NCBI GenBank assembly: GCA_030603665.1
Contig: JAUVXJ010000011.1
Coordinates: 1-64,000, forward strand
Origin: Chloroflexota bacterium
Lineage (GTDB): Bacteria; Chloroflexota; Anaerolineae; UBA7937; B3-Chlor
Reading direction: 5' to 3'
DNA: 64,000 nucleotides
This document shows, in pieces, positions 25,860 to 35,500 of this stretch. The notes under the pieces are model-generated. The model had not been told where the DNA came from and made no database searches. It saw only the letters and a list, made by a program, of their open reading frames with translations. Position 1 is the stretch's first letter; the number at the start of each line of letters is the position of its first letter. A program made the translations under genes and the position numbers.

Positions 25860-28028
25860 TCAGCGCCCGCGATTGTCACGTCCATCACGTCTTCCAGACT
25901 GCGATCTCCTCTTCTCCGATGGTTTTTTGTCCATGGCCCTGGCCTGCTCTGGAGTCCAACCCTCGAGGACCGCCCTCCTGGAGAGTCTTATCTTGTTCTC
26001 CGCGTCGATATCCACGACCATGACCATGATTTCGTCTCCTACGCGCACCACATCCTCCACGCTCGGCACGTGGTAGTCGGCCAACTGAGAAACATGCACC
26101 AAGCCATCTGTGCCTGGTAGTATCTCGACGAAGGCACCAAAGTTCGTCACACGTCTCACGGTACCGGTATAGATCTTGCCGATCTCCGCATCTTCCGTCA
26201 TCGCCTGGATCATCTCCACAGCCTTCTTGCTGCCCTCAGCGTCCGTCGAGGCCACCAAGATGGTGCCATCGTCCTCCACATCGATCTTGACACCGGTTTC
26301 CTCGATGATCCTGCGAATCGTCTTGCCACCCGGGCCGATCACCAGACCGATCTTTGATACGTCGATCTTCAAGAGAGTGATGCGCGGGGCATAGGGCGAC
26401 AGGTCAGCACGCGCTTCACTGATCGTCTCATCCATCCTGTCCAGGGCGTAGAGGCGAGCCTCCCTGGCCTGCGCCAGTGCGCTTCCCAAGACCTCTGCCT
26501 CGACCTTGGATACCTTGATGTCCATCTGCAGCGCATTGATGCCCTTCCTCGTACCGGCGACTTTGAAGTCCATGTCGCCCATGGCATCTTCCTTGCCCAT
26601 GATATCAGTAAGGATGACGTGTCGAGCACCGTCGGTGATGAGTCCCATCGCCATCCCCGCGACCGGAGCCTTGATGGGCACGCCCGCATCCATGAGCGCC
26701 AGAGAAGCGGCACAGATACTGGCCATGGAAGTCGATCCGTTGGACGACAGAACCTCCGAAACGATGCGGATGGTATAGGGAAACTCCTCTGCGGCAGGGA
26801 TCACCGGCCAGAGCGCGGTCTCCGCCAGTACGCCATGTCCGATCTCGCGGCGCTTCGGGGCTCTGAGATACCACGTCTCCCCAGTGCTGAAGGGTGGGAA
26901 GTTGTAGTGATGCATGAGACGCTTGGACTCCTCAGTGCCCAAGCCGTCCAGGATCTGCTCATCGCTGGCCGTGCCCAGTGTGGCAATCGCCAGCACCTGG
27001 GTCTCCCCCCGATTGAACAGTCCCGACCCATGCGCTCTGGGCAACAGTCCCACATCGCACCCGATGGGACGCACGGTCTTTGTGTCTCTGCCGTCGATGC
27101 GATGGCTCTCCGTGAGAACGCCTCGCCGCACTTCCTCTTTCACAAAGTCGTCGAACGCGGCGTCCAGCTGCTCTGGAAGGTGCTGCTCTCCCAGCTCCTC
27201 CACTAGTGCTGTGCGCAGAGCATCGAGAGATTCGCTGATCTCCTTCTTGCTCCCGACGCCGTCCAGGGCTGCCCAGATCTTGCCGTTTCCCCACGAGCGG
27301 ACGGCATCCCGCACTTCTGCGTCGATCTCGACGTACGTGAAGGCGGTCTTGGGCTTGCCAATCTCCTCTGCCATCCGCTTCTGAACCTCAATCACGCCCT
27401 GCATGGCCTGATGTCCCAGTGAGATGGCTTCGATCATCGTGTCCTCGTCCAGCTCCTTCGCGCCGGCCTCCACCATGACCACTCCCTCAGAGGTTCCGGC
27501 CAAGCGCAGATTCAGGGGAGAGTCCTCCATCTGCGAGGCGGTGGGGTTGAACACGAAACGACCATCCACCAGGCCTACACGCACTGCTCCTAGGGGGCCA
27601 TTGAACGGGATGTTGGAGATGGAGAGAGCCGCCGACGCCCCGATCACTGAGAGGATATCCAGGTAGTTCTCCTGGTCTGCGGAGAGAGCCGTAATGACAA
27701 CCTGCACATCATTACGAAGCCCGGGATGGAACAGAGGACGAATAGATCTGTCGGTTAGCCGACAGAGGAGAATGCCCTGCTCGGTAGGTCGGCCCTCCCG
27801 CTTGAAGAACCCACCAGGTATCTTGCCGGCGGCGTAGAGGCGCTCCTCATAGTCCACCGTCAGGGGCACGAAATTGGTGCCTTCTCGAACCGCGCTGGCC
27901 GTAGCCGTCACCAACACCATAGTGTCGCCACTCATCACAGTGACGGCACCTCCGGCCTGCCCAGCCAACCTGCCTGTCTCTATCCTGACAGGGTGATCTC
28001 CAATTGTACTCTCATAGACTTTTGGCAT
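25860..28028 (-). CDS. pnp: Polyribonucleotide nucleotidyltransferase (PNPase)
   Basis: 722 residues, full length. Two RNase PH domains are joined by an alpha-helical linker; then a KH domain with IGLVIGPGGKTIRRI (about residues 565-620) and an S1 domain (about 625-690) with a basic tail. It degrades RNA phosphorolytically from the 3' end in the cytosol. A GGAGGTATAAGA site precedes the ATG. It follows rpsO, the classical bacterial pairing. Confidence 0.96.
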   Translation of the reverse strand: MPKVYESTIGDHPVRIETGRLAGQAGGAVTVMSGDTMVLVTATASAVREGTNFVPLTVDYEERLYAAGKIPGGFFKREGRPTEQGILLCRLTDRSIRPLFHPGLRNDVQVVITALSADQENYLDILSVIGASAALSISNIPFNGPLGAVRVGLVDGRFVFNPTASQMEDSPLNLRLAGTSEGVVMVEAGAKELDEDTMIEAISLGHQAMQGVIEVQKRMAEEIGKPKTAFTYVEIDAEVRDAVRSWGNGKIWAALDGVGSKKEISESLDALRTALVEELGEQHLPEQLDAAFDDFVKEEVRRGVLTESHRIDGRDTKTVRPIGCDVGLLPRAHGSGLFNRGETQVLAIATLGTASDEQILDGLGTEESKRLMHHYNFPPFSTGETWYLRAPKRREIGHGVLAETALWPVIPAAEEFPYTIRIVSEVLSSNGSTSMASICAASLALMDAGVPIKAPVAGMAMGLITDGARHVILTDIMGKEDAMGDMDFKVAGTRKGINALQMDIKVSKVEAEVLGSALAQAREARLYALDRMDETISEARADLSPYAPRITLLKIDVSKIGLVIGPGGKTIRRIIEETGVKIDVEDDGTILVASTDAEGSKKAVEMIQAMTEDAEIGKIYTGTVRRVTNFGAFVEILPGTDGLVHVSQLADYHVPSVEDVVRVGDEIMVMVVDIDAENKIRLSRRAVLEGWTPEQARAMDKKPSEKRRSQSGRRDGRDNRGR

Positions 28029-28278
28029 TCTTATACCTCCATGCCAAACCGGGCCTGGAGGTCAAGGACTGGAGACTGTATCTCACTCCCCAATTCGGGT
28101 CTCACCCTTGCCGCGACATAGCACAAGTGTGAGGTACACTCTCCAATTCCTGGCCCCCGAACCCGGCCTAAATATGGTTTCTAGATTAGCCTGATTGCGA
28201 CCCACCTTCTTTGATCAAGGACAACACCACCTGCAGGGTGGATCGGGACACTATCACCCCATCTGCCTTCGATTCGCA

Positions 28279-28548
28279 CTACCTGCGCAAACCCAGGCGA
28301 GCCACAATGTCTTTGTATCGTGCCGGGTAGTTCCGGTTCAGGTAGTTCAGATGCCCTCTCCGCTGGCCAACCAACTTGATGAGCCCCAAACGCGAATGCT
28401 CATCGTGCTTGTGCGCCTTCAGATGATCAACCAGCTGATCGATCCTGTTGGACAAGAGCGCTATCTGCACCTCCGGTGAGCCGGTGTCCTTGTCGTGAAC
28501 GTGGTATTCGCTTATGATGGCGTCCTTCTCATTCCTGCCTAGCGCCAT
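28279..28548 (-). CDS. rpsO: 30S ribosomal protein S15
   Basis: 89 residues from the ATG at 28548 (GGGAGGGAG site upstream); the frame goes 13 codons further. Signature stretches are [19 protein letters not shown] and [15 protein letters not shown]. It binds 16S rRNA helix 22 in the small subunit. A promoter with 17-bp spacing lies at 28613-28641, and pnp follows 250 bases downstream. Confidence 0.96.
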   Translation of the reverse strand: MALGRNEKDAIISEYHVHDKDTGSPEVQIALLSNRIDQLVDHLKAHKHDEHSRLGLIKLVGQRRGHLNYLNRNYPARYKDIVARLGLRR

Positions 28549-28612
28549 CCACTCCCTCCCGAGGTCACCTCGTAGTGGTCCTCTCATTCCAAGTCTCGCA
28601 ACGTTGAGATAG

Positions 28613-28641
28613 ATTATACCACAGCCTCAGTAGTACTGCAA
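28613..28641 (-). promoter_or_regulatory. Promoter of rpsO-pnp
   Basis: TTGCAG (28641-28636), 17 bp, TATAAT (28618-28613) on the minus strand, about 65 bases before the rpsO start. Confidence 0.8.
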
Positions 28642-28732
28642 ACGCAGCAGAATAGGGCAAGGTTAGCGAAGACGCGGCTCGAGATGTGAGAGGACGTCAG
28701 ACTAGGTCTTTCTCGGATTCTGGCGGGGCGAA

Positions 28733-29653
28733 CTAGCCGCCTACCCTCCTCAAACGCGGGTCAAGGGCGTCGCGCAGTCCATCCCCCACGAGGTTGAACC
28801 CGATGACGACGAAGATGATAGCCAGCCCCGGGAACATCAGGGCCCACCATGCACCCACCGTCAGGAACTTGTACCCATTGCTCAGCATCGCACCCCACTC
28901 CGGCGATGGCGGCTGAGCGCCGAGACCCAAGAACCCCAGGGCGGCGGTCTCAATGATCGCGGTAGCGATCATGAGCGTGAACTGCACGATGAGGGGGGAT
29001 AGGCTATTGGGCAGGACGTGGCGCACCAGAATCCGACGGCTCGGGACACCAACGGCGGTGGCTGCCGTTATGTAGTCCAGCTCCTTGATGCCCATTACCG
29101 ATGAGCGCGCCAGGCGAGCATAGATGGGGATGTAGGTAATCCCGAGGGCGAACATGGTATTATTCAACCCCGGGCCCCGCATGGCGACAATAGCGATGGC
29201 TAGCAAGAGAGCAGGGAAGGCAAGGACAACGTCCATGGAGCGCATGACCACGGTCTCCACAGACCCGCCCACGTACCCTGATGTCAATCCCAGCACGGTA
29301 CCGACGGTTGAGGCGAATAGTACGGCGAACAGTCCGACAGTGAAGGATATGCGAGTACCATGAGCGATCCTGGTCAGTATGTCTCGCCCCAACTCGTCGG
29401 TCCCGAAAGGGTGCTCTCGGGTCGGCGGACTCAGCCTCCCACTAAGATCCCTGTCAGTGCGCGGATTGTAAGGAAAGAACAGAGGAGCGATGACGTATCC
29501 AACGATGACGAAGAAGAGGACAATGGCCAGACCCACCTTGGCGCCTCGGTTGCCCCACAGCCGACGTAGCGCATCCCGTACCAGACCCCGCTCCCTCCGC
29601 GGGGTGTATTCCAGCGCCTGCATCCCCTCGAGGGTCTCAGAGGACGTGGTCAT
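28733..29653 (-). CDS. Dipeptide/oligopeptide-type ABC transporter permease (DppC-like)
   Basis: 306 residues. An N-terminal OppC-N-type helix precedes the permease core; HPFGTDELGRDILTRIAHGT is the DppC/OppC signature and GVPSRRILVRHVLPNS is the EAA-type loop that docks with the ATPase. With the DppB-like partner and the binding protein it forms the membrane part of an importer. No cognate ATPase genes lie in the window. An AAGGA site precedes the ATG. Confidence 0.92.
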   Translation of the reverse strand: MTTSSETLEGMQALEYTPRRERGLVRDALRRLWGNRGAKVGLAIVLFFVIVGYVIAPLFFPYNPRTDRDLSGRLSPPTREHPFGTDELGRDILTRIAHGTRISFTVGLFAVLFASTVGTVLGLTSGYVGGSVETVVMRSMDVVLAFPALLLAIAIVAMRGPGLNNTMFALGITYIPIYARLARSSVMGIKELDYITAATAVGVPSRRILVRHVLPNSLSPLIVQFTLMIATAIIETAALGFLGLGAQPPSPEWGAMLSNGYKFLTVGAWWALMFPGLAIIFVVIGFNLVGDGLRDALDPRLRRVGG

Positions 29654-29687
29654 CTTCAGTCCTTATTCTTCCGCCGCTCAGAAGACG

Positions 29688-30692
29688 TCATTCGTACCGA
29701 ATACGCGGGTCCACCAGCGCGTAGGAGACATCCACCAAGAGATTGACTACGAGGAACAGAGCAGTGATGAACAGAGCCATGCCTTGCACGATCGGGTAAT
29801 CCCGCGACAGGATAGACAGATAAAGCCATCTTCCTATCCCTGGCCAGGCAAAGATGGTCTCGGTGAGAACGGCACCAGACAGCAAGACTCCCACCTGCAA
29901 TCCCAGAACGGTTATCACCGGCAAGAGGGCGTTCTTCAGAGCATGTCTGACAGTAACCACCCGTTCTATCAGCCCCTTGGCCCGCGCGGTACGTATATAG
30001 TCTTGCCCAAGCACCTCCAGCATGGCCGAACGTGTCATGCGGGCGATGATGGCCATCGAGATCGTACTCAGAGCTATTGATGGCAGGATCAGATGCTTGA
30101 TGCCGTTGAGCAACGCCTCGGCGTTCCCAGTCAGGATACTATCCACGATGATCAAGTTGGTGATCCTCTGGAGGTCGATGCTCGCATCCAGACGCGTCAC
30201 CGAGGGCAACCAACCTAGTTGTACGGCGAAGAACCAGTTGAGCATCAGGCCCAACCAGAAGATGGGCATGGATATGCCCAGCAGACTGCCTACCATGGCT
30301 ATGTTGTCGATAGGGGTATTGCGCTTCGTGGCCGAGATGATGCCAGCGGGCAACCCGACAACAAGGGCCAGGATCAGGGCACACACGCTCAGCTCAAGCG
30401 TCGCCGGAAAGCGAACACGTATCTCATCCGCGATAGGTCTCTTGCTTAGAATCGATCGACCCAGATCGCCTCGCAAAATCTTCCCCATATAGGTGATGTA
30501 CTGTCTAGGCAAAGACTCGTTCAGGCCGAACTCTTCACGGATGCGCTCCACAGTGGCCTCGGTGGCGTGCTCGCCGCCCAGGGCCAGAGCTGGATCGCCC
30601 GGGATCATGCGTAGGAAGAGGAAGACGATGATAGATACGCCAAAGAGAGTCGGGATGAGGGACAACAGGCGACGGATGATATAGCTCGTCAT
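29688..30692 (-). CDS. Dipeptide/oligopeptide-type ABC transporter permease (DppB-like)
   Basis: 334 residues with six transmembrane helices. The start MTSYIIRRLLSLIPTLFGVS and the loop DYIRTARAKGLIERVVTVRH are typical DppB/OppB features. It pairs with the downstream DppC-like subunit (34 bases apart). A very stable hairpin separates it from the upstream binding-protein gene. Confidence 0.92.
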   Translation of the reverse strand: MTSYIIRRLLSLIPTLFGVSIIVFLFLRMIPGDPALALGGEHATEATVERIREEFGLNESLPRQYITYMGKILRGDLGRSILSKRPIADEIRVRFPATLELSVCALILALVVGLPAGIISATKRNTPIDNIAMVGSLLGISMPIFWLGLMLNWFFAVQLGWLPSVTRLDASIDLQRITNLIIVDSILTGNAEALLNGIKHLILPSIALSTISMAIIARMTRSAMLEVLGQDYIRTARAKGLIERVVTVRHALKNALLPVITVLGLQVGVLLSGAVLTETIFAWPGIGRWLYLSILSRDYPIVQGMALFITALFLVVNLLVDVSYALVDPRIRYE

Positions 30693-30715
30693 GAGTGTCT
30701 TCCCTGCAAGAGAAC

Positions 30716-30745
30716 GTCAGGCTCCGGCTGGCGCCGGAGCCTGAC
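30716..30745 (-). terminator. 13-bp hairpin between the binding-protein and permease genes
   Basis: GTCAGGCTCCGGC (30716-30728), loop TGGC, GCCGGAGCCTGAC (30733-30745), a perfect stem. On the minus strand it is followed by GTTCTCTTGC. Such structures usually cap and stabilise the abundant binding-protein mRNA and let only some transcription into the permeases. Confidence 0.75.
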
Positions 30746-30761
30746 AGTTGGGGAACTCGTC

Positions 30762-32390
30762 CTATTCCTCGAAGTAGACGCTGTTGTAGAACTCCTCGCC
30801 CAGAGGGCTGGGCACGAACCCTCGCAAATCGGGTCTAAACAGCAGGGCCGTCTCGTTGTGGGCAATGAACAGGCGAGACGCATCCTCATGCTCCAGTGCA
30901 GCGGCCTGCTGGTACAGTGGCTCGCGTTCGGCCTGGGCGCTGAGGGTTTGGGCCTGCAGGAGCAGGTCAATCGCCTGCTGAGCAATCTCGGTGTTCCAGT
31001 TGCCCTCTCGGGGCTTGGGGATGCAGACGAAGAAGCAGAAGAAGTTGTCCGGGTCACCGTTGTCACCGGTCCATCCGATCATCCAGATATCGAACACACC
31101 AGCTGCCCTATCATCCAGATAGGTGCTCCAGTCCTCGGTCTTCAACTGCGGGTTGAGTCCCACATCCGCCCAGTAGGTGCCAATGGCCTCGGCGATGTCC
31201 TCAGGCACCGGGTAGTAGGGACGAGGGTTGGGCATGTACCAGAAGTCGAAGGTGAAGCCTTCCTCCACCCCCGCCTCGTCCAGCAGCCGCCTCGCCTCTT
31301 CGGGATCGTAGCCGCGGTCCTTGATGTTGGGGTCGTGCCCCCACAGCGAAGGCGGCACGAATTGGGTGCCAACTATGCCCAAACCACCGTACAGACTGTC
31401 CACGATGGCCTGCTTGTCGATGGCCAGGTCCAGGGCCCTGCGCACGTTGGGATCGTCCCACGGCTCGCGGTCGGTCATGATGTTGATGAACGCCGTGGTA
31501 TTGGGCGGTCTCGTGAGCACCTGGCAGTTCTCATCGGCCTCGCAGTTCGGCACGTCATCCGGGTTGGGGAAGCCCATCCCGTGAATGTCGCCGGCCTGGA
31601 GAGCGAGATAGCGGGCGGCGTTGTCAGGGATGATCCTGATGATCACCCTGTTGACCTTGGCCACCTCACCGTGGTAGTCGTCGTACCGCTCCAGGGTGAT
31701 GTGATCGCCCTCCACCCACTCCACGAACTTGAAGGGGCCGGTCCCCGCGGGCGTATATGCGGGCAGGCCGTAGTTCTCGCCCTGCTCCTTCAGCGCCGTG
31801 GGGCTGATCTGATACATGTAGAACATGCCCATGTCCTGGATGAAGGGACCCAGCGGCCTGTTCAAGTTGAAGCGGACGGTGTATTCGTCAACCGCCTCCA
31901 CGGACTTCACAACGGAAGTGGGGTTGCCCTCATCGTCCACATCGCCCAGGAACCCGAGGTACATGTACTCCCAGTACTCGAAGGTGCCCGTGTGCTCCGG
32001 ATGAGCTGGGTCGAACTGTCGCATGGCGTTGTACACCACCGCGTCAGCGTTGAAGTCGGTCCCATCATGGAACTTGATGTCATCACGCAGCTTGAACTCC
32101 CAGACCAAGCCGTCGTCCGACGTGGTCCACTCTGTCGCCAGGTTCGGCTCCACAAGGGTCTTGCCAGGTACGAATCTGACCAGGCCGTCGTACAGCTGGT
32201 TGCAGACCCGAATGGACTCACCATCGGTTACGTCAGTGGGATCTGTCTTGGTGGCGTCTGCACCCTGCGCGAAGATGAAGTCCACCTCTTCCGCTGCTGG
32301 CGGTGCCGCTGGGGCGCAGGCGGACAGCACTAGGCCGAGTAGGACACCCAGCACAACGAGCGCGCCCAACGTCTTGGAGTATCTTAACAT
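30762..32390 (-). CDS. Peptide/opine-type ABC transporter substrate-binding lipoprotein (family 5)
   Basis: About 542 residues from the ATG at 32390 (AAGGAGG site). The signal peptide ends in a lipobox LSAC at about residue 25, so it is a membrane-anchored lipoprotein. The family 5 features are LATEWTTSDDGLVWEFKLRD, KFHDGTDFNADAVVYN and NPDDVPNCEADENCQVL. Ligand identity is not readable: oligopeptides, nickel and sugars all occur in this family. It is the first gene of the importer operon behind a perfect promoter. Confidence 0.92.
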   Translation of the reverse strand: MLRYSKTLGALVVLGVLLGLVLSACAPAAPPAAEEVDFIFAQGADATKTDPTDVTDGESIRVCNQLYDGLVRFVPGKTLVEPNLATEWTTSDDGLVWEFKLRDDIKFHDGTDFNADAVVYNAMRQFDPAHPEHTGTFEYWEYMYLGFLGDVDDEGNPTSVVKSVEAVDEYTVRFNLNRPLGPFIQDMGMFYMYQISPTALKEQGENYGLPAYTPAGTGPFKFVEWVEGDHITLERYDDYHGEVAKVNRVIIRIIPDNAARYLALQAGDIHGMGFPNPDDVPNCEADENCQVLTRPPNTTAFINIMTDREPWDDPNVRRALDLAIDKQAIVDSLYGGLGIVGTQFVPPSLWGHDPNIKDRGYDPEEARRLLDEAGVEEGFTFDFWYMPNPRPYYPVPEDIAEAIGTYWADVGLNPQLKTEDWSTYLDDRAAGVFDIWMIGWTGDNGDPDNFFCFFVCIPKPREGNWNTEIAQQAIDLLLQAQTLSAQAEREPLYQQAAALEHEDASRLFIAHNETALLFRPDLRGFVPSPLGEEFYNSVYFEE

Positions 32391-32525
32391 CCTCTTTTCC
32401 TCCTTATTAGGAATCACTCTTCAGAATCCAAGCTTGCTCACAGATCCTTTTGAAGTCAGCCGCGCGACCACCCCCTTTCGCACCTTGTTGCGACTCGACG
32501 TTGAGCAATGCAGGAAATTCGAACC

Positions 32526-32554
32526 ATTATAACACGAGCTTCGAGAAATGTCAA
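32526..32554 (-). promoter_or_regulatory. Perfect-consensus sigma-70 promoter for the ABC importer
   Basis: TTGACA (32554-32549), 17 bp, TATAAT (32531-32526) on the minus strand, about 135 bases before the binding-protein start. Confidence 0.85.
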
Positions 32555-32571
32555 GGTCACGTGCCCTGCAA

Positions 32572-35500
32572 CTAACGACTGTCGATGCGCAGGGCGTGGC
32601 TGGCGGAGTTTCCCCAAACCGCAGGCCCGTACATGAGCATCACCTCCGCCGGCGCCACTTTGAACTGCCCCGCTATCGCGGCCCGAACGAGATAGGTGTA
32701 GTCATAGACGCCGGCAACCAGCCCGGTTGTGTAATAAGTGACCCGCCCATCACGAACATCACCGGACGACTCAAACTCCACATCCCCGCCTTGGACAGAC
32801 ACAGCGGCTCTGGGCCGGATGTCCACGGCTTCCATGCCAGGGGGAATGGCGTCTTCCACGACAACGTAAAACGCATCATCCGCAAACTCAATCGTCAAGC
32901 GCACCCGTATGAGGTCACCAACCCGGCAGTGCGAAACAGGCTCGCCGGTCTCCACTAATTCGTACTGCCGTTGAACGATGGGTCCATTTAGAGATCGTGC
33001 GGGTTCCAGACTTTCTCTCTGCGTGAGGTATTGCAGAGCGCTTGCCACGTACACGATGCCCGGTCCATCGGTCACAACCTCAAGGAGATTGTCTCCTGGA
33101 GCAAGGTCGGAGGTGATGACTTCTCCGTGGGCTCCCGCGTCCTGCGGGGCCGCCGTACCGGACGCTAGCAATCTCCCGTTGAGATAAGCGCGATAGCTGA
33201 GGCCTTCCTCTCCATAGTCAGCAACGTCCAGGTATCTGGAGAGCGCAAGCACGATCTGGGCGGTCTCGTGGGTTGTACCCCAGTGTCCCCCTTCCCAGGA
33301 CCACATCAGCCACTGGACCGCTTTGGGCACCAGCGGGTTGCCGGGATCCACGGCCAGCATAGCCCTCAAGACCACGGCCGTCGTGCGGCCGTCGCTGGAC
33401 ATGGCCGCTAGGTCATGATGCTCCTCTGTCCAATGCGCCGTGTGGGCCGTCTCCGCCACCTCGGCTGTCAAGTCCTCCACAATCTGCTGCGCCGATGAGC
33501 GGTCTCCAAGGGCATCCAGGGCAAGCGCCAGATACCCCTGAGCATACAAGTCCATACGACGTCGTCTCTCCGACAGCGAGCGCGCCAAAGACAGGTCGCC
33601 CTCACCAGATTCGGCCAACACATGAGAGATGTAAGCTCGAGCCTCCAGATCACGCGTCTCCAGCACTGAGTGCTGCAAGTAGCTCAACCCCTTGTTCAGC
33701 ACACGCTCGTTGACCTGGTACCCTTCCTTGCGAGCGCGGGCGAGTCCCAGCACCACGTAAGCTGTCTGAGACGGCTGCGACTCGTCTCCCTCCGACCACC
33801 CCCAGCCGCCGTCGAGGTTCTGAAGGCGATAGAGACGCTGTAGGCCCGTCGTCACCAAGCCCGGGAGGTCCGTCATGAGCAAATCGCTATCGATCCCTTG
33901 TTGATTGAGCACTTCGCTAACGACCAAACCAGGCAGGAAGCTGCCCACTGTCTGCTCCACACAACGGTGAGGCTGGTCACTCAAATGCTCGACACTCTCT
34001 ACCACCGCCACCGCCAGTGTGGGAGCTACGTCTAGTTCCAGGCTCACAAGTTGTGCCCCTTCGGGCACGCTCGCCGTCTGCGACGCTTCACCCTGCACAA
34101 TGAAAGCATCCAGTATGACCGTGCGCTCTCCAAAGGGCAGGATAGACACGGTGCTCTGAACGACCTCCCTGACATTCTCAGCATCTGCGACCATGGTCAG
34201 CGTGCCGTGTCCCGCCTCCAGAGCCTGCACGGTCCAATCCAGTGTCACACGCTCGCCCGCTTCGATCACTACCGTATGGGCATTCTCTGCAGCACTGAGA
34301 CCACCTGTAATCGTGAGGGTGACTCTGGCTTGCAGTGCGTCTGCTGTGCGGTTTTCGATCAACGCACCGATGACCGCCTTATCTCCGACGTACAGAAAGC
34401 GCGGTGCGCCAGCGACCATGACCAATGGCTGATGCGATGAGACCTCCACGTCCTGCCCGCCCACCAGGGTATCCACAGTGACTCCTCTGGCTATCGCCCG
34501 CCAGGTTGCTGGCCTCCTGGGCATCTGGAATGTCACCCTGGCCATACCTCGCTCATCGGTCACGATGGCAGGGTTCCAGTAGGCCATTTCAAGGAGCCCC
34601 GGCTGTGGCTTCTGCTCTCCTATCCCTACACCACTGCCGTAGCCCTCCACATGCCGTTTGCGCCCGGCATGGACGGCCAGCGACTGGGCGGTGCGCACGG
34701 AGAGTTGTCGCCGCCCATGGAAGGCCTCCACCAGATCGCCCGTCGTCCCCGCAGACGGAACAAGCGCAGAGGTATCCACCACGCCCAACGACACTTCAGC
34801 GCTCACGGGCCGGTCCATGTAATCCCTGGTCCTGATGGTGTAGCTTGCCATCTGGCCAGGCTCGTAAGATTCCTCATCGGGTATCACGCTGACGTGCAGA
34901 ATGTCCTCAGGCGACTGCACCCTGAGGTCGGCATAGCCGACTCTGAAGCCGGGGGGAACGTCGGCGATCCCATCCCCAGGGACTAACACAACCGAGACGA
35001 AGACGTTGGGCGCGTATCCTGCCTCCAGGGGTATCTCCAGTACGGGGCTGTTGCCGTGCAGTTCGGCGACTTCATAGCTCAGTATTCCACTGCGCTCGAC
35101 AGTGACCAGCCCCACCGCGCTCTCGTAGGGCGATTGGACCAATACCTTCGCCGTCTCATCAGGCTGATAGCTTTGCTTATCAGCGACCAACTGTATTCGA
35201 TCGTGCTCCGGAAAGCGCCATGCTACACTCCGGTTGGGATCGCTGACCCAAAGCTCCACCGACGCTATCACCCTGTTGCCCCTGTCATCCCTGCCCCACG
35301 CTTCCAGCCGATAGACACCGCCCTGTTGCGGAACGAAGGACACTGTAGCCTGACCCTCCTCGTCGGTCGTGATCCTGGAACTCTCCACCTCTGAGATGAG
35401 CTCCCGCCAATCCCAGTAGCTCGTCCCCTGGACGGTCCTCGGGACCTGCTGCCACTCACTGACGGACACCGTGTAGAAGAGGTCAAGATTTCCCAGGCGT

